From contig JAZARR010000044.1 in NCBI GenBank assembly GCA_037389465.1, positions 1 to 64,000 of the forward strand: a stretch of 64,000 nt of DNA, in the 5' to 3' direction. This document shows, piece by piece, positions 50,201-62,200 of the stretch. The position numbers and the translations under genes are program-made. Source of the stretch: Baylisascaris procyonis. Its lineage: Eukaryota > Nematoda > Chromadorea > Rhabditida > Ascarididae. The notes below the pieces were generated by a model. It worked only from the letters and a program-made list of their open reading frames with translations, was not told where the DNA came from and did not search any database. The first letter of the stretch is position 1. Each line of letters starts with the position of its first letter.

Positions 50201-53200
50201 TCAGCCATTGTTGACGGTATCCGTCGCCGGTTGCCTTCACTAATTTTGAATACAGAATCACTTTCTCTGTTAATTGATACAGGCTGCTTGCTTTTGGTGT
50301 TGCTTAATGCCGTGACACAAATACCAGCTGCAAATATTGCATAGAAAATTTTCGCCCATCCAGTAGGTTGAATGTTGGGCTTATGAACCTTGTCAGTAAC
50401 GTTCTAAACTTCATGTATTGTAGCGGGTGCCATGTCCTCTACACTTTCAACTCCTCTTTTATGCTCCAAATACTACTCTAGCTAATCCAGATACTCTAGC
50501 TACATCCGAAAAAAGTCAGTCCCTTGGCAAACGGAGAGATTATGAATACAGTTCACATTTATAAAATTTTTCATCAACAAGAAACTTGAGATTTTACAAA
50601 GGTTCAAGTTGCAATGTAGACGGTCTTTTTATTCTTTTGGTTGCCACATTTACCTCAATCTGAGGTATTGCTAGTATAAGCGTTCTGGTCGAAATAGTAT
50701 GAATGTTTTGTTAAGGTTATTAACGCAGTGTTCGGAAATATGCAAAAGGCGGATGAAGTGGTGGAACATGGCGAACAGAATGACGAAAACGTTGGTTTTG
50801 TTCTTGTGATCGCTTGATTTATGTTTGATTGCATTTTTCATTGATTTATTGATTGTTCTTTTAATTGCAGATTATTAGTAAGCAGCATGAATAGTATGTT
50901 TGTCTCTATTATCTTTCATCACTTCACCTTTACTGTGTTTAACTGTCGAGCTATCGCTAAATGTAATTAATGAACTGAATTATTTGATCGGGAACGATTG
51001 CCTTCATGAATGAGTTGCTTTTATTTAGACTATTGAATCTACAAACAAAACAATTCTTACAAAAGTTAATTCATAAGAAAGCAATTTTTTTCCACATTAA
51101 TTGAACGTTTTTCTTAGCTATATTTCTGCAGTCATTTTCAATGAAAATTATGATTGATAAAGAACTATCCGTTTTTATATAATTGAATTTATTGCAATGT
51201 TTATCCGTTATTGGATTGCAAGTTTACATTACTTTCTTGCCGTTGTGTATTCAACATCGTTCATCGATATTACAGCGGTATGCAGCAGAATATGACAAAT
51301 GTATATGAAACGGATAATATTGTTTGTACTTATTTTGGGCAGATGAGAGATACGTCTCTCTTTTATTGCTTGAAAGTGTTTTGATCGATTTCAAGTTATG
51401 TGATACTTCCGGTGTAGAATTTATGGCATGCCAACTTTGCGATGGTTACATAGTTTCTGTTTAATGGAAAAAAACGCAATAGTTGAGGTGATTTATTTTC
51501 AGCAATTTGTAGTGCATACGCTTACGGATGTTTTAGGTGATCCGTCTACTCGTCGATTCATTGATTGAACATATCGCTGTGCAAATTGATCCAGGCCATT
51601 CTATGGCAAATAGCCGGCAGAGCTCGTTCAGTAGTGTGCGTTTCCTTTTTTTTTTAGTGAGATTAACGAATTGTTTTCTTTGGATTTATTTGAGTTATCG
51701 TTGTTGTAGGTGAATCATTCGAATTTTCTTTCCGCCACATTGATAGGTCGGTAATTTCGCCCGCGAGAGTTGTTTCCATAAACATAACTTTCATTTTAAG
51801 GTGCATGCTTGGTTTTGCATTTGGATGAAATTCTCATTGAATATTTTGCTGCGCGATTTAACATCTAAATTTTTATTGCTTCTTTCATTATTCTATGCCT
51901 TTTCTCTCGAGGCATAATTGTTGAAAGTGCTGTTGTCGTACAGTCTTTGGCTTATTTTCTATTTGTTTGCTGTCAGAGGAACAGCGATCAAAAAAACTTG
52001 CGAATTAGTGCTGTCAAAATACGACAGTTTCGAAACTATATTTGACTACTGCCTAGTCACTCTAAAATTGCTTATGCATGAATTTAAAGCCCTTAAAATA
52101 TTCGGAAGAGAAAGTTTCAATACCATAGCTCTCCTACATTAATTGAAATATGTGCCATGATTGTTGAGGTGAATTTTTTTAAGAAGATACCATTGTAGGA
52201 GCAGGAAGACATTTTAATCTCTTCCTTTCGTTAATGAACTCAACCGTGATTTCATGGCCGCAGTAAGAAAATAAAGAGAATACAAAGTATTTGCTATAGG
52301 GACATATGAAATTTGGCTAAAACTGGTGGAAAGCTATTTTTTAGGCCATGGCTGCTGAGGTATCGATCCCCCCTCCGAGACATCTGAATCCTATCTCGCT
52401 GGCTGCAGATTCGTCAGACGCTGTTCACGAAGACGTGCCTGTGACACAGCTTCAATTTCGAACTCTTCAAGAGAAAGACGCATTCCTGTTGTTCAGAGCA
52501 CTTTGTCGTCTATCAACCAAATCGCTTCCCGAACGGCCAGATCCTAGGTTTGCTTTTGTACTGCAGAGTATTGCTAATACGTCCATAGTTTTGGGTTTCA
52601 ATTTGATCTGCAGTCTTTCTGCATCTCCATGCAGAATATCAAAAGCAGCATCGACCACCGCAACAGTCAGAAAGTCCTATTTTTTAATAAAAATTTCCTT
52701 TTTTTGCAGTCACATAGTTTACTTCGAGGGTGTTTCGATCATCAACATCTAGGATGGGTGAAAAAATTGAGTGAATAGAGAAATTTATTCATTTCGATCT
52801 GGTTTCAGGTCAGCACAGTTTTTTATGTTACTAATTAAGCATGTTTCAGTAGTCACGAGTTGAGATCAAAGGAATTGTCGCTGGAGATGTTATTGCTTAT
52901 TGTACAAAACTCGTCATCCCTCTTGCACACTTCACAGCCGTTCATCCTCGCCCTGAGGCATTATCTTTGTGTATCGCTGTCCCGTAATGGAGTATCACCG
53001 ATTGTATCAATCTTCGAGAAGTCGTTGGCAATATTCGTCCAGCTTGTCAACAAATTCAAAATGCATCTCAAGATGCAAATTGAGGTCTGCTTAATTTTAT
53101 CTCTTTTGTTATACCCTTTCGTAAACTTGTCGTGTTACGGCAACGTCGTGTGTGTATGTGTCTGTCTGTTTGTTAGTCTATCTATCCGCCTATCTGCACT

Positions 53201-56200
53201 TTATTTTCAATTCGAGAGCAACTCAGGCTAGGTACATAGTTTGGTTCGTATTTAATGATGCCCTTCTCTGCCATATTTCACGTTGATTTGTCAGTTTCGG
53301 AACCAGGTTTGACATTTAAAGATACCTAATATAAAAATATGGCGCATTTTGCATCAGCCTGATTCTCGCTTTGCACTGTTTTGATCACAAGAAAGCGAGT
53401 CTCTTGTGGAAGATCTATACGGTCGGTTAAAATATGGGAGTTTTTGTTTTTGTTATTAAATTGTGAAACGGACTAGTCAGGTGAATAGGATGCAAAAGGT
53501 CAGGGAGGAACAGCAAATGTTAGTAAGAAGGAGGGGGGAATGCAGAAGATCTTATTGAATACTTCTTAAAGACCGGGTGGATGTGGGTGCCTCTTGCATC
53601 AAATAAGGGACTTCTTGTTGGCGGACCATGGGAAGGAAGGGAGGAAGAAAGATTACGTAGTTCGCCAGTCCCTATATGTCTAAGCGGTACGCGATTTTGT
53701 ATTCAGAGCTGTCAGATAAAAACCGATAGATTCATTGTTGGCGTTCTTACGTTTAATTTGAAAGAATTTGAGTGTTTTATGGGTGATTAAGATGGCTACA
53801 TATTTAATAGTTTTGAATCTTTTTCCGATTGACTTTAGATATGGATTCAAGTAGATGACGTTTATATACGCTAGGACTAACTGGACATTTTGGGTTTATG
53901 ACTTAACCTAATTAATATGACATCTTAAAGTTACTTTTCACTCGACTTATGGAGAAAACTGATTGCCAAAGTTCCAAGCTACCTCCGTTGGCTTTCTGGT
54001 AGGTTCCCATGCCGCCGAATATGCGGCGAATTGGAAAATTGTGGGCATTATAAGCCTCCTTTCTCCAATGTAAGCTTTGCCTTGATCTGACCCGTAGTAT
54101 GGCATACTTGTAAGGGTTGGTTTCTTTCTTGAGGCTTACCAGGTGCCGTGTGGAGCCGGCACAGCAGGAGGGGTTAAAGTTTTTATTAAACGTTTGGAAT
54201 GAATTGACACAGAACCACAAACGGGGAGATCGGGAGAGGACGAAGGGATAACCCTAGCAGGGACTCGGCACTATGCGTAGTGGCTCTTGCGCGATTCCGA
54301 TGACCGGCGATCGCAGCACGCTGCTCCAAGCCGAAGCACCCGCCCTCGCTCGAGCCCGAGTTGAAGACCGAAACCGACACACTGAAGCTGCAAGCAAGTG
54401 CGCTCCCCTTTTATGCACTTCGAGTTTTGCCTCAGGGATTTGTAGATTCATTAAGACATTGTATGTCACTGCCGTTTGAACGAGGCGAGACGAGTTGACG
54501 AATAGAAGTTTGCTTAACCGGCGCACTGAACTAGCTAACTGAACTGGTTGACTGAACTGAACAGCACGAAAGATCATCAAAAAATCCGAATCAACGCGCA
54601 GAACAGCAAACGGGTTTGGAACACGCAAAGGAAAGGCGCAATATAATAGGGTAGAGAAGAATAGATATCACTGAGGTCGATGTATGCAAAATGAGTCGCA
54701 GCACGGTCGTCCATCACAACACCTCCACTTTCGAGTTACGAAAGGTACGTCGTTTTCGCGGGATTGATGTGAAGACGAGTGGGAGCGCGGCGAATACGCG
54801 TTGAGCGATGGAGGTGGGTCATCGGCGTAGGAGACTCTGGAACTGGATTTGCGGCACTGGTGTCAGAGTAACAGCGGCAGGACGAATGCGTCCACCAATT
54901 GACCAAGATCGGCGTCTTCGTGTGCAATCGCAGCTGCTTGATGTGGCGTGTCCAAAGAAGGTTTTCCTTCTTTCATTTACATGAGTTTCCGGAGGGTGTG
55001 AATTCTAGGTCAACGAGTTCATAAATACGGAAGAACGTTTTTTTTTTCTGTGGCTAGTAAGGGGCGCGGCTTGTTGATCGGTTTCATTGAGAGGTTTATT
55101 TGCATAATTAATGAGAAGCCATTCAGTCGTTTGATACAATGTAGTGTTTGATGAGTGGGGACGTGTGAATGAATTCGAAGAGAGTCCGAGTCCAGTTCTC
55201 TCAGGTAAATGAATCCACGCATTGTTTTCAGGTATTCTTCAAGGAGATAATTTTCTCCATTCTGGAGAGTAGTTCAAGTTCATTCGAGCATAAATGGATC
55301 GTCGTAAATACACTGGAGAAGATTTGCGAGGATCCACAAAGTCTTGTTGATATATATGTGAATTACGACTGCAACCTTACCGCGACGAATATTTTTGAGC
55401 GCATGGTGAACGGGATTTCTAAGATAGCACAGGTGTGTGGACATTTTGATTGTTCTTCAAAGCGAGAGGTAGAGGGGATGTAGACGAAGGGTGTCATTCG
55501 TTCTAAGGGAATTACAAGAAAGTGGAGTGACCCATTTGTGAGTGTTCGTTGACTATAATGCATGAAGCACTGACGTTTTCGATTATTATAACATTGCAAT
55601 TCAAGCATACTTTCAGTGCGTGAAAAGGGAGAACTTTGAGAGGGAAAATTATTGATGATTTTTTAGGAGTGAAGGGCAACGTAAAATGGCCACTCGGATG
55701 TTTTCTAACTGGAATTGTTCACTAACACTAGCGAGTTATTTGTTGATGATTTTTCCAGTTTTTAAATAACTGCAAAATTTTGCAATTAAAGTGTGGAGGG
55801 CGATGCACTAACTTTGTTTTATGGCACGAAGGTCGCTGAAAAGATCGTATGTTGAATGCTTTAGCACATGTTTCTAGATGCTACAATCGAAGAGCGTCGC
55901 CAGGATTTTAAGGTGAGGACAGCCAATTTTAGGAAAAGAGAGAGGGGATCGCGTTGCTGTGCTGCTTTTCCGTTTTCTTTCTTGAACCGTCCCATCGTTT
56001 CCGGACTTCGCTCATTTCCTCCCCCTTGCAACGTTGGTACCTTATTAGCTCTTTCTCGATATAGTTTCCTAAAATTGATCCAGGCTTATGTATAGGACAT
56101 GGTTGTTGGACCCTAATTTCTATCAGCGTGAGTGGTTTAATTATGACGTAATTGAGTATAATCCATTCAACAAACTTCATCAAACCTATTGGACATGAGA

Positions 56201-59200
56201 GAGTTGGCAATACTCGTTTGGTTGAGAGTTGCTCAGGGAATGCCTTTGAATCTGTAAAACCATTGAAAGCTTGATGTGTTGTCGTGCTATTTCGCGATGA
56301 TTCCGTAATCGAATTGAGCTGCAAATAGCTGTGAAAATTCCCGACGTTTATGCTAACCAAGGAGATAAGAAAATGATTTATAAGAGAAGGAAGTCGATCG
56401 CAGCAATTGAAGTGATGTCCATGACGGCCTATGAAAGCTTGCAGGGTGGTGGTGTAATGGATTTCGGCAACTCGGCGGCAGTACTTCAAAAGCAGAGAGA
56501 GCGGTCGATGCGTATTCTTGGACTGAAGTGTCTAGTGGAGAGTCTTCAGTGCATGGTAGATTGGTTCGACGATGTCTATGTTGGGCGATGCGGGAATGAT
56601 TCTGGCTCACAACAAGGTTAACTGGACGCGTTTATATCTGCTTCTTTTTTATCTTTAAGTATCATGTATCATGCGTTTTTTAGTTCTTTCTTTTTTTTGC
56701 TTTTCTGTTGTTGTAATTGGTAGCTGATTTTGGTTTACCAAAGGCTTATATGTCATGAGGAGATTACGAGAGGCGGGTTGAGAAAAGAACCAGATGGTGG
56801 GTTTAGTGCAGTTCTTTGGCTTAGTTTCCCGCAGAACCTGCAGCATTTAAGGTGGATTTGACATGCTTATTCCATCGGTTAGGTGCATACCGCTGTTTGA
56901 GGTAACGAACTACAGACGTCTTAACAGCGTAAGCGGAGCGATCAGGAAACGCCTTGCGGCTGAAATCTCAAAATAGTATTTCCTGAATTTACTTTAGTAT
57001 TTCCTGAATTTATTTTTAAGTGATTACATCGGTACTTCCGGTTATAAATTTCAATCAACAAGAAATAAGAAGGAGAAGAGGATCTCCAACTATTACTTAT
57101 GAGTATATTTTTACGTCAAAGATTTGTCTGAAATTCGCTGTTATGAATGCCAACTCATTGGCTGATTTACTGTCTTTTCCATCATTTTTGTGCAGTTAAA
57201 GTGATTTTTTAATGAAGATCTATGTGATCGGTAGTATTATTTAGTAGTATTTTCTATTTATGATGAAGTGAAAGAAAATATTGAACTATAAAGCTTTCCG
57301 CGGTATCCAATTGATATAGCCATTGCGCTAATCGAATGACGATGTACAACATCACAATACTGTTGACACTTTATTTTTTTAATTTCAGATGGTGACAGTT
57401 TGGAGGGTGTAAATCTCGATTCATCATTGCCACCTCACTCACCAACAGTGCATCAGTTCGAGCAGTTGAAACAAAAGAAGGAAACGATTGAACACGGCAT
57501 TCATCTGTTTGTTTCAGTTATTTGTAAAACTTTATAAAACAGTTTGGTATGTGCTAAGAAGATGACATTTTATAGTCTGGCAGTTAATTGCCAAGCAGAA
57601 TTTGGTGGGACAGTTATAAGATAACTACGGTATTTTGAAATTTAGTCGTTATTCAGGTAATGTTTGCTCAGCTTTCATATTTTCAGCAGTCGAAAAGTGT
57701 TGCTACCAGGTGGGGGCTAGAGGGGAAAGTCGTTTGGCCGAATGTGTGATAGAAGCCGTGACATAACTTGTTGAATTGTTTTGTTTTCTTCTATCTCGAT
57801 GATGATGTCAATCTTAGCTTTGCATTTTCACCTCGGATTAAGAGTGTTAATCATCGTTTCGCTGATGGAGGGAAACCTTTATCTACAGATGCTCTATCAC
57901 TCCCATAGCTGAGATGTTATTGTGGACACCGTAGGTTTGTTGTCTTCTATACTGTTACCGACCATATCCAAATAAAGAAAAAGTTTTTAGTGGCATCGGC
58001 TGAGAAATTGTGATGAGAGAAAAAAAGGTGGCTGTGTATCTGCGGATATTGATTCTTCGACAGTGAAAACGGGGCAGTGTTCTTGAGGAGGTAGTTTATA
58101 TATGTGCAGTGTTATGGAATATTTAAAATATATATGTTGCTAAGTGATAGGCGAAGAAGCACTCTTTAAGTATTTAGGTTTGCAATGAAGCCGAAGCAAG
58201 GATTGAAATACCTTCAAGAAAGGGATCTTGTCGGCACATCACCCGAAGATATTGCTGCTTTCTTCCATCGAGAAGATCGCCTTGACAAAACTGTTGTTGG
58301 TGATTATATGGGCGATGGAGATGAGTGAGTTGCCCCTTTTCAATGAAATATTCGATCAAAATAGATTTGCGACATCGTTTGACATTATATCACATGCAAT
58401 GATTTGACATTGTAAAAAACACCATCGACGCAGAAGTGTGTTTTTGTGAAACTATGCTCGCTCATCAGTGTCGCCCTCTCGAAACTCTCTGGGTGATATT
58501 ATTTGGGAAATTGGGAGTGTGATACAAAAGAAAAGCATTGCGCCTGCAGAACGCTTACCTTGCAACAGCTGCAAATCATAATTGTCAAATGGCCTCCAAA
58601 AGCATGATTTTCGTTTTTCTGCTTCGTCTTTCTCGTGCCGAATTAGGACGTGTATTAAGTGCAGTTCACATGCAAGTTGGGTGCAATTTAGGTATGAATT
58701 AGGTGCATATGAAGTACGAAATCATATATAAATTAAGTGCAATTCAGGTATAAATTAAGTGCATATCGCGTATAAATCAAGTACACTTGCAGAGAAGAGA
58801 ATTTGAAATAGGCGGCCACCATTAATGAGGTGTCCCCATTGCCTTAATTGTTCTAGTCCAGCGCACTGAGTTTTCAATAAGCCATTTGTTGCAAATGCAA
58901 ATAAAAATATTGATTTAAAGAAGCCCTCTACAATATTTAAATAAGCATAGTGACAAACACAAAGCTATCTTTTTTTAAGCATTTCATTTGTTTCATTCTT
59001 TGTTGAATGTTTGTCTACTTTTGATTTATTTCAGTTTCGCTTGATTGATAACTTTATTGTACTAGCTGAAAGTTCAAAAAATTTTTTCTTTCATTTTTAT
59101 ATTCTTTTGCGTCAACGAATATGCTAATAGAGGGTTTAAGGTGATGACCGTAGATTATATAAAAGGTTTTCTTTTCTGTGAATAACAAGAAAGAAGTAAA

Positions 59201-62200
59201 CACCAAAAATGTTGCTGCCATGTTGCAGACATTCCTGATGCAAGTGACAGGCTGAGGAATGACTGATTGTATGTGAGAATGCTATGTGATTATCTTATAC
59301 ATTTGCAGAATATCACTGTTGTTTATCGTTTTACTTTGCCGCCTTTACTGTTATTTTTTATGTTTATTGTGGCGCTATCAGGATGAACAGTTATTTAATT
59401 CCTTTCACTTTGAGTATTTATTTCAATTCCGATCGAATGGAATATTTGTTTCAGTTTCAATAAGAAAGTAATGTATGCGTATATCGATCAAATGGATTTC
59501 TCGGGCAAAGATTTCGTGGCAGCATTGCGTCAATTTTTGGATGGATTTAGATTGCCGGGTGAGGCACAAAAAATTGATCGACTAATGGAGAAATTTGCAT
59601 CGCGCTATTGCGAATGTAATCCAAAGTAAGCATTTCATTTAGTCTTTACTTTCCGATTTTAATTTTACATATTCAATTTCGGAGAAATATTTTCATTGCC
59701 TTTGCAGTTTTGAAGATAATTTCTTCGGGAATGAATGACTGAATTATTTGTTGATTTATTTTTCTACCTATTTGTTCATCAATTATGTTGTTTATTTGTT
59801 TGGTGCAGAATTAATAATAAGGAAGCGAAGAACCTGGAAAGATAAAAAGAAAAACGACATTGCTTATTGAAAAGTAATGGCCTCAAAATTATGTAGGGGA
59901 GCCAAGATTTCATATCTGTTCAAAGTGATGAGGCAGTTTATATAATGATTGAATTACCCCCGAGCAGTTGACTGACAAGCAAAAATAGTAAAGGGGAAGT
60001 GAATACAACTGTTATGTTTAAATGGAGTATGCATATCATGGTTATATTTTGCAGATGATATGTGTTTGGGTTGACGATCGTTCATATGGTTGGATTTATT
60101 AGGGAAGATGAGTCGTAGAGTGTATTTGCCAGCTATGTAAACAGTGCAAATCTTGCATAGTCGTTTGCTAGGTTACACTTGGAAGCGCACTCTGAGTTTA
60201 TTTGTGCATTGGTACTATCGCTTAGTTATATGTACAGAAAGACTGAGAGGGGATGCTTCTCGGTTTTTAAACTATAGAGCACGTCAGAAAAGGTTACATT
60301 GGAAGCACATATAGGCGTACAGCATAGTTCCTTCATCAATTTCTGGTGTCTTGTGACTCACTATTATCTCACAATTTGCGTATCGCTATTTTGCCAAGGT
60401 CTTAGATCACTTATTGATAGGCTACCGAGGTTACTTTTCAACCGTGTGAATTGATTGTCCAAGAGTGGAGAATAAGAAATCTTTGACGGAAATTTTTCGA
60501 ATATGAGGAGAGGGAGGAAAGGGAGGGGAGCAATTCATGAGCGATTGGAATAGTATTTTAACGGTTATAAATGTTGCAGCTGAATATTTTCAGCTGCATA
60601 TTCATAAGCCATGCCTTGAATTGTATAATGATATAATGGTAATGCTGAGTTGTAAAGGCAGTAGGGGGAGGATATTTGCAGTTTGGGTCTATTCGCATCT
60701 GCAGATACGGCGTATGTATTGGCCTACTCGATCATCATGTTGACCACCGATCTACATAGCCCACAGGTACTCTTGGCATTTTCATTTATAATCGTATGAC
60801 TTGGTGTCAGCGAAAAGCGTTTTCAAATTTGCCATTTAGTTCGACAACTTTAGACGTTCGACGGTTTACAGAATTTGCAAGGATCATGAATTGGCAACGT
60901 TTTTAAGGGCGTTTGCAATGCTTGAACACTTGATTCACAACCTCATAATAAGTGGAAGGAGAGGACGGGGGAAAAGTTTTGTTCCCAAGCGGCCCCAAAA
61001 ATAGAGGCGAGAGTTCTTCTCATGATTGTTTGAATTTATCGAACTCAATTTGCTTTTAATTTATGAAAGCTGCGTTTTTCCATATGGAACCTTTGTTATC
61101 AGTTGTCACTTATTAAAAGTTATCAATTCGAATGTAAACGGAGTTCCAAGCTGAATGCTGGATATGCGGATATATTTTACGCTGAGTTGGAGCGAGGAAA
61201 AGGGAAGGGAAGGAAGAAGACTGAAATTTGAGTGACCGACCGATGCAGTTAAAGTTCCGTGGAATCCAGCATTTGCCAATGGTGTTGTCAAATTCACACT
61301 GGACTGCCATCACAGTCTTGTGAGCAATCGTTCTGAAAAGCAGCGCTAACAAAATGTGCTAATGAACGACCAGCGGATACACATACCTCACTGTGCCGAG
61401 CACTTATTATTATCTTAAGTAGTGCTTATGAAGGGGCAAGTTGAATATAAGTTTATTCGTAATCATGCACTTTAATTGATTTTTAGGAAAGGTTTAAGTG
61501 GGATCAAGTGAGTGCGTGAGTATTACTAAGTGAAAATAAATCCACCCTGAGAACGAAGCAACGTCAAATTCTGGCGGTTTGTAGAAGGGAGAATATACAC
61601 GCTCGTAAATATGCTGATGGCCGTGTCTAAGTGCATTTGTCTTTTGAAAATGATTTAGGCAACCTTATTAACACGCGAGTCAAATACGCTCTGGGTACTA
61701 GAATGGGTAGTGCTACTGTAGACGAACAGCCCTGTTTACTGAAATGGGGATCTTTGATTTCTATACTCACCGTCCTTGAGAGGATATTAGCTTCAAGAGT
61801 TACTTGCAGGTTTTTTCTTCTTTAATTGTGGAGGCCGGGTTAAGCTGTCATCGAGGCATGGCTTATGTAATTGATATGCATATTGAGTCAACAGAAGTGT
61901 TTTGAAATCTCTTTGAAGGTACGTAATAAGATGACAAAGGAACAGTACATCGCAATGAATCGTGGAATCAACGATCAATCTGATTTGCCCCAACAGTATC
62001 TCTCGGACATCTATGACGAAATCGCCGGAAATGAGATCAAAATGAAAGCTGGCCACAATAAGCTTCCCAAGCAGAGTTAGTTGATGGGGCATTATTGGCT
62101 GTTTGAGGCAACACACCTCATCTTGCCATTTGAGGAAATTTTATGGCTACGTTGCTTCGTTTTAATCTGCTGAGAAGCATTCAGAATTCGTATATCGTCG

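Larger units (their letters stand above)
53085..55231 (+). other. agef-1: agef-1 intron 7 with antisense LTR insertion
   Basis: At 2.1 kb this is the longest intron seen in the gene. About 40% of it is the antisense retroelement remnant (54149-54993); the rest has one dispersed repeat and a purine-rich stretch at 53500-53540. The antisense orientation keeps the element's polyadenylation signal off the host transcript. Confidence 0.75.

Noticed and set aside
54254..54628. 124-codon minus-strand gene
   Set aside because: It lies wholly within the LTR, crosses its TATA box and transcribed region, and has low-complexity Arg/Ala/Ser runs.
55929..56489. 186-codon minus-strand gene
   Set aside because: The longest frame in the track, but it is antisense to agef-1 exon 9 and intron 8, and its residues show no family pattern. 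The plus strand is fixed by protein conservation.
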